Shown in pieces: positions 35,670-43,493 of a stretch of 50,858 nucleotides of DNA. Source of the DNA: TMED109 sp015660425. Lineage in GTDB: Bacteria; Pseudomonadota; Alphaproteobacteria; TMED109. The position numbers were made by a program, and so were the translations under genes. The notes below the pieces were generated by a model. The model saw only the letters and a program-made list of their open reading frames with translations, did no database searches and was not told where the DNA came from. The stretch is taken from the NCBI GenBank assembly GCA_029936295.1, contig JAPYTH010000010.1:1-50858 (forward strand), read 5' to 3'. Numbering within the stretch: position 1 is the first letter of the stretch; the number at the start of each line of letters is the position of its first letter.

Positions 35670-36644
35670 TTATAAAATAATTCGATCTGGTGGCCTATGC
35701 CCATTTAATAAAGTCTGTATATTTACTATAACTTTCTCACCCATCTCTATTCTAGCTTCTACTGTAGCCGATCCCATATGAGGTAATAAAACTGTATTTG
35801 GAGCTCCCAATAAAACCTTGCTTACAGAAGGTTCTCTCTCAAAGACATCTAATCCCGCTCCGGCTATTTTACCCTCAGATAGTAGCTCTGCTAAAGCCTC
35901 TTCATCTAACACTTTGCCTCTAGAGGTATTAATAATATATGCATGGGGCTGCAAAATAGATAATCGCGCTCTTGAGAGTAAATGATAAGTTTCAGGTGTG
36001 CTAGGACAATTAATAGATATAATATCCATTTTTGGTAACATTTGATCTAAACCTTCCCAGAATGTCGCTTGATGGGCATCTTCAATAATATCTGGAAGTC
36101 TATTACGATTATGATAGTGAATATTTATACCAAAGCCTATGGCTCTTCTTGCAACTGCTTGTCCTATAGAGCCCATTCCAATTATACCTAATCTTTTTCC
36201 CCATATTCTTCTACCCATCATATGCGTGGGGCTCCACCCTTTCCACATACCCGACCGAATTAAATGTTCTCCTTCTATGATTTTTCTAGGCACTGCCAAC
36301 AATAGCCCCATAACCATATCCGCTGTATCTTCAGTGAGAACACCTGGAGTATTAGTAACTATAATTTTTTTTTTCTGTGCTATTTCAATATTTATATGAT
36401 CAATACCATTACCAAAATTTGCTATTAATTTTAGCTTACTAGAAGCATTTCCAAGAACTTCATTATCAATTTTATCTGTAACGGTGGGAACTAATATATC
36501 AGCTTCTTTTACAACTTCTATTAATTGTTTTTGACTGTAAGGTTTGTCATCTATACTTAATCTCGTATTAAATAGTTCCATCATACGTGCTTCTACAAGC
36601 TCAGGAAGACGTCTTGTAACTATTACTAAGGGTTTATCAGACAT
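35670..36644 (-). CDS. D-2-hydroxyacid dehydrogenase (glyoxylate/hydroxypyruvate reductase type)
   Basis: NADH- or NADPH-dependent reduction of a 2-oxoacid such as glyoxylate. The NAD loop GMGSIGQAVARR is near 156-167. The catalytic set is seen as Arg in NTSRGKVLDE near 240, Glu in GLDVFEREP near 270, and His in LLPHMGSAT near 288. Length 324 residues. AAGG lies upstream of the ATG. It diverges from the SH3-domain gene across a 102-base gap that holds a long near-palindrome. Confidence 0.92.
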   Translation of the reverse strand: MSDKPLVIVTRRLPELVEARMMELFNTRLSIDDKPYSQKQLIEVVKEADILVPTVTDKIDNEVLGNASSKLKLIANFGNGIDHINIEIAQKKKIIVTNTPGVLTEDTADMVMGLLLAVPRKIIEGEHLIRSGMWKGWSPTHMMGRRIWGKRLGIIGMGSIGQAVARRAIGFGINIHYHNRNRLPDIIEDAHQATFWEGLDQMLPKMDIISINCPSTPETYHLLSRARLSILQPHAYIINTSRGKVLDEEALAELLSEGKIAGAGLDVFEREPSVSKVLLGAPNTVLLPHMGSATVEARIEMGEKVIVNIQTLLNGHRPPDRIIL

Positions 36645-36663
36645 AAATTACCTTTATACACTA

Positions 36664-36697
36664 TCTAGATATAAAAATACGATATTTTTATTCTAGA
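36664..36697. promoter_or_regulatory. 34-base near-perfect palindrome between divergent genes
   Basis: TCTAGA (36664-36669) and TCTAGA (36692-36697) enclose TAAAAATA (36672-36679) and TATTTTTA (36683-36690) around a CGA centre. One side has one extra base between the two blocks, so 14 of the paired positions match. Being upstream of both genes it is unlikely to be a terminator. An operator or a chance AT palindrome are the options. Confidence 0.4.
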
Positions 36698-36746
36698 CTA
36701 AAATGAACATTACTATAATTATATACTATATAGGAGATTATAAACT

Positions 36747-37268
36747 TTGAGAAAGTTAATAAATAGTTTTGTACTAATAAGATACATAATATTTTTATGT
36801 ATTTGTATATTTGTATTTATATCTAATGTTGCCTTGACTGAAGAAAATATAAAAAATACTCAAGAATTTAAAGCAATTAAAAGTGATAATGCCAATATGA
36901 GAGTTGGTCCTGGTAAGAGGTTTGAAATACTATGGAATTTTAAAAAACCTGGTTTACCTATAAAAATTCACAAAAAATTTGAGCAATGGTACCAGATAGA
37001 AACTCCAGATGGTTCAATCGGATGGATGCGAAACAACTTAATTTCATATAAAGAAAAAACTATTATTTTTATAAAGAACGCGAAAATTTATAAAGACAAA
37101 AATATAGAATCAAAGATTATCGCTAATGTGGATAAAAATAGTATTTTAAAAATTCATTACTGTAAAAATGAATGGTGTAAAGTAGAATCAAAAGAATATA
37201 ATATAATAGGCTTTGTTCAGAATAATAAAAATAGTATGTGGGGCGCTTATATTTTTAATTCTAATTAA
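36747..37268 (+). CDS. Secreted SH3-like (bacterial SH3) domain protein
   Basis: A signal or anchor helix at about 10-30 is followed by one clear bacterial SH3 repeat: NANMRVGPGKRFEILW near 48-63, WYQIETPDGSIGWM near 87-100. A second, weaker one covers about 105-168. Such domains bind peptidoglycan peptides or proteins in the periplasm. The start is TTG at 36747, with AGGAGA nine bases upstream. Length 173 residues. The last eight bases overlap the convergent DUF3501 gene. It commonly sits next to a 2-hydroxyacid dehydrogenase in alphaproteobacteria. Confidence 0.8.
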   Translation: MRKLINSFVLIRYIIFLCICIFVFISNVALTEENIKNTQEFKAIKSDNANMRVGPGKRFEILWNFKKPGLPIKIHKKFEQWYQIETPDGSIGWMRNNLISYKEKTIIFIKNAKIYKDKNIESKIIANVDKNSILKIHYCKNEWCKVESKEYNIIGFVQNNKNSMWGAYIFNSN

Positions 37269-37848
37269 ATTCTTTAGCTAATTCTTCCCTTACCTTATCA
37301 GAAATGATACTTAAATGACCATAGGCATCATGATCTATTCCTATTTGAATTATATTATTTTTGTCTTTAAAAGCTTCTACTAAATTAGCTGTAAATTTAA
37401 AATGAAGAAAATGCACTGCACTTGCCTTTCCTGCAGCCGTAGTTCTGTCTACGTCTTTTTCTGCATCTGCATAAATTTCCTCATTACCTACTAAAACTTT
37501 TACCTTTTCTTCTACACCCCCTAATCGAGATAAAAAATTCTTCCTTCTCAAAGGATCATCTATCTCTATCATCATAGTAGCTGTTAATTCCATTCCATCA
37601 GGTACTAAGGGATTATATGATATTAGTTCATCTGTTAATTCAACTCTCGTAATTTTTTCTACATACGCCATTTCCTGAATTTGATAAAGCATAGTATCTC
37701 TGCTCTCAAAATAAAGGCTTACTACAGGCCCTATATCTAATCTACGATATTTTTTAAATTCAATCATTTCTCTTCTTTTAGCACTTCTTATTTTTTCATA
37801 CTCTTCATTAGAAATAATGTCTTCAAGTTTAATCTTTCTTGTATTCAT
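37261..37848 (-). CDS. DUF3501 family protein
   Basis: 195 residues of unknown biochemical function, recognised by the N-terminal block IRSAKRREMIEFKKYRRLDI and FESRDTMLYQIQEM near 50-63. These proteins regularly sit beside the Hdr-like Fe-S protein and rubrerythrin, as here, which suggests a role in redox or peroxide handling, but no activity is known to me. It is 11 bases downstream of the Hdr-like gene and ends inside the convergent SH3-domain gene by eight bases. Confidence 0.85.
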   Translation of the reverse strand: MNTRKIKLEDIISNEEYEKIRSAKRREMIEFKKYRRLDIGPVVSLYFESRDTMLYQIQEMAYVEKITRVELTDELISYNPLVPDGMELTATMMIEIDDPLRRKNFLSRLGGVEEKVKVLVGNEEIYADAEKDVDRTTAAGKASAVHFLHFKFTANLVEAFKDKNNIIQIGIDHDAYGHLSIISDKVREELAKEFN

Positions 37849-37859
37849 AGACTTTACCT

Positions 37860-39200
37860 CTATTTATTTTTTGTTAAATTATAGGAAATAGCAATTAGTT
37901 CAATTGGATGTGAAGGAGCATCTAACGGTTTTAAATTTTCTTTTTTTTCTATTTCTGAAATTTGCACTATATGATCACCTGCTAAAGGACAAGTAGAAGC
38001 AAAATATTTAGTATTATATTTCATAATATTTTTTGCAGAAGTTTTTCCTATTTTTATAGCTGTATCAAAATTATCTTTTTTTACGCCCCAAGAACCTCCA
38101 TGACCTGAACATCTTTCCACTACATTTACTTTTGTTTCCGGAATTAGTCTCAGCATTTGTGCTGATTTAGGGCCTATATTTTGTGCCCGGCTATGACAAG
38201 ACATATGTACAGTTATATCTCCTGCTAAAGGCTTTAAGTCCTCTACTATCCCTTCTTTTTCTGACAACGCAATAATATATTCATCTATATCCATAGTATT
38301 TTCAGATAACATCTTAACATTTTCATCTTGAGATAAAAGTAAAGGCCATTCTGTTTTAAACATTAATGCACAGCTTGGAATAGGAACAATAACATTTATA
38401 CCTTCCTCGATTAAATTAACTAACTTTTTGGATATGTCTTTAGCTTGTTTAGCTACCCGTTCTATATTACCTTGTTCTAACTGTGGCATTCCACAACACC
38501 CATCATAAAACAAAGATACATCGACACCATTATGCCTTAGCACTTTATATGTAGAAGAAATAATTTCTGAGTTATGATAACTACCATAACAAGTAGAAAA
38601 TAGAATAGCTTTTTTTCCATAAGCTGGAGCTTTTTTATTTATAGGAAAACTTTCATTAAATGGTTTTACAAAATTAGGAAGTTTAGCTTTTTTATTTATA
38701 TTTAATGTTTTTTCAATGATATATCGTGCAGGTTTATTTTTTAAAGAAATAACAGCATTAGATATAGGTCTAATTTTTTGTCCTAATTTTCCATTTCTAT
38801 CAATTTCTGCAATCTGCTTTTCTTTAAGATTAATATTACCATTTTTAAAATTTTTTGCTCTGTGCCTAAGCATAAGTTTTGGAATATCTATTGCAAATTC
38901 ATGAGGAGGAACATAAGGACAAGTAACCATAAAACACATATCACATAGTGTACAAGCATCTATAACAGGTTTAAAATCTTCACTTTTAACAGAATCTAAC
39001 TCCAAAGTTTTACTTTGATCTATTAAATCAAATAATTTTGGAAAACTATCACATAAGTTAAAACACCTTCTGCAACCATGACATACATCAAATTGTCTTC
39101 GTGTTTCTTCATCTAGCTTTTCTGAATTCCAATAGTCTGCTTCCGTCCACTCAACAATATTACGTGTTGGTGCCCTAAGACCCCCTTCGTCACTTCTCAT
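37860..39200 (-). CDS. HdrD/GlpC-like iron-sulfur oxidoreductase
   Basis: 446 residues with two [4Fe-4S] ferredoxin-type clusters at the N-terminus (Cys40, 43, 46, 50 and Cys83, 86, 89, 94). Two cysteine-rich CCG-type domains follow: CYGSYH...DGCCGMPQLEQ in the middle and MSCHSRAQ...ERCSGHGGSWG later, where the second has CSGHGG in place of CCG. It resembles the electron-transfer subunits of heterodisulfide reductase and anaerobic glycerol-3-phosphate dehydrogenase, but it lacks membrane segments. The partner and substrate are unknown. It is preceded by rubrerythrin (60-base gap with a hairpin) and followed by DUF3501, a recurrent trio. Confidence 0.9.
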   Translation of the reverse strand: MRSDEGGLRAPTRNIVEWTEADYWNSEKLDEETRRQFDVCHGCRRCFNLCDSFPKLFDLIDQSKTLELDSVKSEDFKPVIDACTLCDMCFMVTCPYVPPHEFAIDIPKLMLRHRAKNFKNGNINLKEKQIAEIDRNGKLGQKIRPISNAVISLKNKPARYIIEKTLNINKKAKLPNFVKPFNESFPINKKAPAYGKKAILFSTCYGSYHNSEIISSTYKVLRHNGVDVSLFYDGCCGMPQLEQGNIERVAKQAKDISKKLVNLIEEGINVIVPIPSCALMFKTEWPLLLSQDENVKMLSENTMDIDEYIIALSEKEGIVEDLKPLAGDITVHMSCHSRAQNIGPKSAQMLRLIPETKVNVVERCSGHGGSWGVKKDNFDTAIKIGKTSAKNIMKYNTKYFASTCPLAGDHIVQISEIEKKENLKPLDAPSHPIELIAISYNLTKNK

Positions 39201-39224
39201 TTAATTATCCTTGATTAGAAAGTA

Positions 39225-39251
39225 TGGGCGTAAAGTAGAAACTAACGCCCA
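39225..39251 (-). terminator. Hairpin between rubrerythrin and the Hdr-like gene
   Basis: TGGGCGT (39225-39231) pairs with ACGCCCA (39245-39251) around 13 bases. On the minus strand it follows the rubrerythrin stop, but the trailing sequence has only a short, broken T stretch. It may be a partial terminator or a 3' stabiliser that lets rubrerythrin mRNA exceed the downstream genes. Confidence 0.5.
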
Positions 39252-39260
39252 AACTTATTT

Positions 39261-39680
39261 TTAATCACTTAAAGAGTCTAAGGCTTTTTTAAATCTTCCT
39301 GCGTGACTTCTTTCAGCCTTAGCTAAAGTTTCAAACCAATCTGCAATCTCATCAAAACCTTCTTCCCTTGCTGTTCTAGCCATTCCAGGATACATATCAG
39401 TATATTCATGAGTTTCCCCAGCTATAGCTGATTTTAAGTTAGACGCTGTATCTCCAATTGGCTCTCCTGTTGCTGGATCACCAACATCAGCCATAAATTC
39501 TAAGTGCCCAAAAGCATGACCTGTTTCACCTTCTGCTGTAGATCTAAATACTGCAGAAGCATCATTAAAACCTTCTACATCAGCCTTAGATGCAAAATAT
39601 AAATAACGACGATTAGCTTGAGACTCTCCAGCAAAAGCTGCTTTTAAATTTTCTAAAGTTTGTGATTCTGCTAATGACAT
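39261..39680 (-). CDS. Rubrerythrin (erythrin-type, no rubredoxin domain)
   Basis: Non-heme di-iron protein that reduces hydrogen peroxide. The start is at 39680, where AGGAGA lies five bases before the ATG, giving 139 residues; an earlier in-frame TTG at 39710 lacks a site. The ferritin-like four-helix bundle shows ligands Glu19 (AGES), Glu52-x-x-His55, Glu89/Glu92 and Glu123-x-x-His126. The C-terminal rubredoxin domain of classical rubrerythrin is missing, so an outside electron donor is needed; the Hdr-like Fe-S protein next door is a candidate, by inference. An Irr-type operator precedes its promoter. Confidence 0.93.
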   Translation of the reverse strand: MSLAESQTLENLKAAFAGESQANRRYLYFASKADVEGFNDASAVFRSTAEGETGHAFGHLEFMADVGDPATGEPIGDTASNLKSAIAGETHEYTDMYPGMARTAREEGFDEIADWFETLAKAERSHAGRFKKALDSLSD

Positions 39681-39719
39681 ATTATCTCCTAAATCTTTAA
39701 TGTTTCCCAATAATTAACT

Positions 39720-39750
39720 ATAATATGGGTAAACTTAACAACCATGTCAA
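39720..39750 (-). promoter_or_regulatory. Predicted promoter of the rubrerythrin operon
   Basis: On the minus strand TTGACA (39750-39745) is a perfect -35. TATTAT (39725-39720) follows after 19 bases, or ATATTA after 18, so the spacer is slightly long. Such a spacer is often seen where an activator helps. The Irr-type palindrome ends three bases upstream of the -35. Confidence 0.6.
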
Positions 39751-39753
39751 GCA

Positions 39754-39772
39754 GTTTAGAACTATTCTAAAC
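39754..39772. promoter_or_regulatory. Irr box (iron control element) in front of rubrerythrin
   Basis: GTTTAGAA-CTA-TTCTAAAC is a perfect 8-3-8 palindrome lying between the irr stop and the rubrerythrin promoter. Its TTTAGAA-N3-TTCTAAA core agrees with the Irr/ICE operator known from Bradyrhizobium and other alphaproteobacteria, as I recall it. The irr gene itself is the neighbour. It sits just upstream of the -35, a place compatible with activation or repression. Confidence 0.75.
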
Positions 39773-39781
39773 AAATATATT

Positions 39782-40207
39782 TTATTTATTTTTTATTGAA
39801 ATAATTACTTCTACTTCTGAAACTTTTTTATTGTCGGGTGGTATTGGAATACCATATATTTTAATTTTATCTTTAGAAATATCTATTAAAGAATTATTAC
39901 TTTCATCAAAAAAATGATGATGTGCAGTTGTATTTGTATCAAAATAATTTTGGCTTGAATTAGCCTTTACTTGTCTAAGCAAATTTAAATTAGTTAATTG
40001 ATGCAAGGTGTTATAAACAGTTGCTAAGGACACTTGTTCTCCAGAATTTAAAATTTCTCTATGTAAACTTTCAGCACTTAAATGCCTATTGCCATATTTA
40101 AATATATTAGAAACAAGTGAAACTCTTTGCCTAGTAGGTCTAAGCTTAGCTTCTTTTAAAATATTTAATGCATCAATCTCTATAATTTTAGTATGACTCT
40201 TAATCAT
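39782..40207 (-). CDS. irr: Iron response regulator Irr (Fur family)
   Basis: Alphaproteobacterial Fur-family regulator that senses iron through heme status. 141 residues; the winged helix has LRPTRQRV near 22-29 and SLATVYNTLHQL near 60-71, followed by LLRQV and the YFDTNTTAHHHFFDE segment with His96-98, the Irr hallmark. The N-terminal heme regulatory Cys-Pro motif of Bradyrhizobium Irr is absent, as in many relatives. The rubrerythrin gene with its Irr box lies directly downstream. Its own upstream 60 bases show no Irr box. Confidence 0.92.
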   Translation of the reverse strand: MIKSHTKIIEIDALNILKEAKLRPTRQRVSLVSNIFKYGNRHLSAESLHREILNSGEQVSLATVYNTLHQLTNLNLLRQVKANSSQNYFDTNTTAHHHFFDESNNSLIDISKDKIKIYGIPIPPDNKKVSEVEVIISIKNK

Positions 40208-40268
40208 TTTTTATACTCTTCTCAAATACTATAATATAAATAAATGGTAATAATGTATTTGTCTAGTT

Positions 40269-42566
40269 TTACTGTTTTGATAAATTTTTAAATTTAGCTA
40301 CTAATGGAGGGCATTTATGTTGATCAAAATACATTACCTGGCAATCTAAACACTGAAAACATTCATTCATATCAATTCTACCATTTAATTTAATTGCTTG
40401 TGTGGGACATGCAGGGTTGCATGCTTTACATGGATTACCACACTCAGCTCTTCTATGTAAAAAATTAAAAATCCTTAGTTTTCCTAGTAGTGAAGCTGCT
40501 GCCCCCAAAGGACATAAAAACCTACAATAAGCCCGTTCAATAAATAGCCCTATACCTAATAGAAATAATACCCACACTAAAGCTAAAGGAGGAGCATTAA
40601 ACCTAAAAGTAATTGCACTCTTAAATGGTTCTATTGCACTAGCTGTTAGCCCTAAATTAAATGAATATAAAAACGTAAGACTTAAACAAAATAATAAAGC
40701 ATATTTTCCTAATTTCATTATTTTATCATTTTTTTCACTTATTACTTTTTGTCTAATACCAATGAATATCGCAAACTTATTAAGCAATTCTTGAAGTGCT
40801 CCAAAAGGACAAAGCCATCCACAAAATAATGCTCTTCCCCATATAGGCATGGATAAAAGTGCTGCTAATCCAATTATTACTATGGCGGGTTCTGCTAAAA
40901 ATGATGCAAAACCTTGCCCATCAAATAATGCCTGGATAAATGCAGCTAAATGTATAATGCTAACTTGACCACCTACTACCCAGCCTAACCAAAATAAAAC
41001 CCAAATCAAAAAACTGGTTCTTACAATCTGATGTACTCTTCTATTTTTTGATATTAAGTCTTTAAAAATTAATATTAATGCTGCTCCTATTACGGTTAAA
41101 ATTGATAAAATTACTAAACTTATTTTACTTTGCCAATTTGCAAGCCAGTTAAAACCTTCTTTATGATTAGTTTCTATATTTTGATTAATATAAATTTCCG
41201 GGATTTTATAATTCAAATTAAAATTTATATTATTGTCTTTTATATATTCTTTTTGCTTGTCTCCTAAAATTTTATAATTTAATTCAAACCTTTTAGTGGG
41301 GTCAAAAGATTGCTCTATAGAAAAATAAAATAAGCCTTGTTCAATTAATTTAGGCCCATCTTTTGAATGATTAAAAGGAAGCGACTTATACATTTTAGGG
41401 GTTAAAGAATATAATTTACCATTTTGAACAATATTTAATGATTCAAAAACTTTATCTTTATCAGAAGCTTTAGTTTTGTCATAGAATGTTTCTGGCCCTA
41501 AAAACCCAACCCATAGAACTAAATCGTCTACATTTCTTCCAGTAACTACGTATTGATCATACCATCTGCGGCCTAAAATATTAGCTCCTATACCCTGCGG
41601 GCTAACAATTGCCATATAAGTTTTTGTCCATAGTTGTTCTTCTGGAGAAAGCCTAGCTTTTCTTGGTGCTTTAATATTAGGTAATATATCAAATTTTTGA
41701 ATTAGTTCCCCATTTGTAATTGAACTTTCTGTAATTGCTCCATTTTCTATGAGTTCACTCCAATTTTGCTCAGAATAAGTCTCTAAATTTAAAACTCTTC
41801 CCAAATCCTTATCATCTAACATTATATTTTTAACTCGAGCTACTTTTCTTGCCGCCCTCATGACCGCATCATTTAGTAACAGCGACGTGGTGGTTGTCCT
41901 TGAAATTCCATCTACTTCTTTTAATCCAGAAACATCCCCTGCTGTCCCTCTCATAGCAACTTTTTCACCTTCTAATACAGAACCAGATACCCCTAAAACA
42001 ATACTTATTCCTTGTTTAATGCTAACACCTTTTAATTGTCCTAAAAAATCATGTAAATCTTGATCTGTTCTTCCTAATATTGCTATAGGCTCTGTATGCC
42101 ACATTAACCTAATACCTGTAATTTTTCCTTCTAAGTTTATTCCAGCAATTATATGATAGGGCTTTCTAGAATAGCCTAAACCTTGAACCCAGTCATAAGT
42201 TTCAAATAAATAACCTATTAATGACCCATTTTGAATAATCTCTGCTATAGGTGGATAACTTTCATCATATAGAATATTACCTATACTAGAGGCGGGAGGC
42301 ATAACATGTTCCATAATTTCAGATATTCTACTTCTCGCCTGTGATGTAACGCCTGATTTAGTTTTTATTTTTATTCCTGAAGCAAGATACTGAGTCAGCA
42401 CCCAATCGTTGCCTAATTTATCTTGCTCTTCTTTTGGCATAGGAGTAGCAAAAGCTTTTTTTTCTGAGAAAATACAATTATTTATACTTAAATAAGAAAA
42501 AACAAACATTACTATAAAGAAAAAAGAAAAAATCTTTTTAAAGTTATCATTGATAATATTTAACAA
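40269..42566 (-). CDS. NosR-like membrane flavo-iron-sulfur protein
   Basis: 765 residues in the NosR/NirI layout. A signal/anchor helix (about 11-30) precedes a periplasmic FMN-binding domain (about 80-240); ISRTTTTS (221-228) occupies the place of the usual flavin-attachment threonine motif. A further periplasmic region follows, then membrane segments from about residue 480 carrying CGWLCPFGA (582-590) and CRFLCPLGA (681-689). The end is a two-cluster ferredoxin (709-752: CGNPCKAC-x3-CP and CFQCLDC with a distal CP). In denitrifiers NosR feeds electrons to N2O reductase. No nosZ, nosD, nosF, nosY or nosL lies in this window, so the partner is unknown. The start is TTG with GGGAGG six bases upstream. 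Confidence 0.85.
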   Translation of the reverse strand: MLNIINDNFKKIFSFFFIVMFVFSYLSINNCIFSEKKAFATPMPKEEQDKLGNDWVLTQYLASGIKIKTKSGVTSQARSRISEIMEHVMPPASSIGNILYDESYPPIAEIIQNGSLIGYLFETYDWVQGLGYSRKPYHIIAGINLEGKITGIRLMWHTEPIAILGRTDQDLHDFLGQLKGVSIKQGISIVLGVSGSVLEGEKVAMRGTAGDVSGLKEVDGISRTTTTSLLLNDAVMRAARKVARVKNIMLDDKDLGRVLNLETYSEQNWSELIENGAITESSITNGELIQKFDILPNIKAPRKARLSPEEQLWTKTYMAIVSPQGIGANILGRRWYDQYVVTGRNVDDLVLWVGFLGPETFYDKTKASDKDKVFESLNIVQNGKLYSLTPKMYKSLPFNHSKDGPKLIEQGLFYFSIEQSFDPTKRFELNYKILGDKQKEYIKDNNINFNLNYKIPEIYINQNIETNHKEGFNWLANWQSKISLVILSILTVIGAALILIFKDLISKNRRVHQIVRTSFLIWVLFWLGWVVGGQVSIIHLAAFIQALFDGQGFASFLAEPAIVIIGLAALLSMPIWGRALFCGWLCPFGALQELLNKFAIFIGIRQKVISEKNDKIMKLGKYALLFCLSLTFLYSFNLGLTASAIEPFKSAITFRFNAPPLALVWVLFLLGIGLFIERAYCRFLCPLGAAASLLGKLRIFNFLHRRAECGNPCKACNPACPTQAIKLNGRIDMNECFQCLDCQVMYFDQHKCPPLVAKFKNLSKQ

Positions 42567-42589
42567 CTAAAACCTCCCAGAATTTTAGT
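42566..42589 (-). promoter_or_regulatory. Hairpin holding the ribosome-binding site of the NosR-like gene
   Basis: On the minus strand ACTAAAA (42589-42583) can pair with TTTTAGT (42572-42566). The 10-base loop contains GGGAGG, the strongest Shine-Dalgarno in the area, and the last base of the stem is the first base of the TTG start. The stem is A/T-rich and weak, so RNA-level control is a suggestion only. Confidence 0.35.
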
Positions 42590-42632
42590 CAAATAAAATT
42601 TATATAATCAATGATTACATAAAAACAGCCTT

Positions 42633-43478
42633 TTAAGTTAGCCAGCGCTTTCTTCTCCTATAGTGCTTAAATTCTTTATAGCTTTTTCTTCCCTTATCAC
42701 CAAGGCCCAAATAAAACTCTTTTACATCTTCATTTGAAGATAATTCCTCAGCGCTTCCTTCCATAACAACACGACCATTTTCTAGTATATATCCAAAATT
42801 TGCTGTTTTCAACGCTACTGTTGTATTTTGTTCTGCAAGTAAAAAACTAACCGATTCCTTTTTATTCAAATCTTTTACAATAGTAAAAATTTCTTCAACT
42901 AGTTGCGGAGCAAGACCCATAGAAGGCTCATCTAATAGAATCATTTTTGGATTGGCCATTAAGGCTCTACCAATAGAAGTCATTTGTTGCTCTCCTCCTG
43001 AAGTATATCCTGCAGAAATTTTTCTTCTCATCTTTAAACGTGGAAAATAATGATATGTTTTTTCTAGCTGCTGGGCTATTTCTGCCCTGCTACTTTTTGA
43101 TGTATAGGCTCCCGTCAGTAAATTTTCTTCTATAGACAAATGTTCAAAACAGTGCCTACCTTCCATAACCTGAATTACACCTTTTTTTACTAAATCATTA
43201 CAGGTTAATCTATCTATTCTTTCACCTAAATATTCTATTGATCCTTTAGTAACTTCTCCTCTTTCAGCTCGCAGTAAATTAGAAACAGCTTTTAAAGTCG
43301 TTGATTTTCCTGCACCATTTGCGCCTAAAAGAGCTACTATAGATCCTTTAGGCACATTAAATGACACACCTTTTAAAACAAGTATCACATGATCATATAT
43401 TACCTCAACGTTATTAAGCTGAAGCATTATTGATTCATTAGACCCTTGATTACTTTTTAACAAATCGTTATTAATCAA
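42633..43478 (-). CDS. Liv-type ABC transporter ATPase (LivF-like)
   Basis: One of two ATPases of a branched-chain amino acid type importer. Walker A GANGAGKST is near 53-61, signature TSGGEQQMTSIGRAL near 163, Walker B MILLDEPSMGLAP near 186, and H-loop region LLAEQN near 217. 281 residues with a basic C-terminal tail (KEFKHYRRRKRW). The start is TTG at 43478 with AAGGA nine bases upstream; ATG at 43427 is an alternative that removes 17 residues. It closes the operon after the binding protein gene. Confidence 0.92.
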   Translation of the reverse strand: MINNDLLKSNQGSNESIMLQLNNVEVIYDHVILVLKGVSFNVPKGSIVALLGANGAGKSTTLKAVSNLLRAERGEVTKGSIEYLGERIDRLTCNDLVKKGVIQVMEGRHCFEHLSIEENLLTGAYTSKSSRAEIAQQLEKTYHYFPRLKMRRKISAGYTSGGEQQMTSIGRALMANPKMILLDEPSMGLAPQLVEEIFTIVKDLNKKESVSFLLAEQNTTVALKTANFGYILENGRVVMEGSAEELSSNEDVKEFYLGLGDKGRKSYKEFKHYRRRKRWLT

Positions 43479-43493
43479 GACTTCTATTCCTTA

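Noticed and set aside
42605..42617. TAATCA-A-TGATTA as an FNR- or NNR-type operator before the NosR-like gene
   Set aside because: The spacing and half-sites do not match TTGAT-N4-ATCAA, and a one-base centre is more likely chance in AT-rich DNA.
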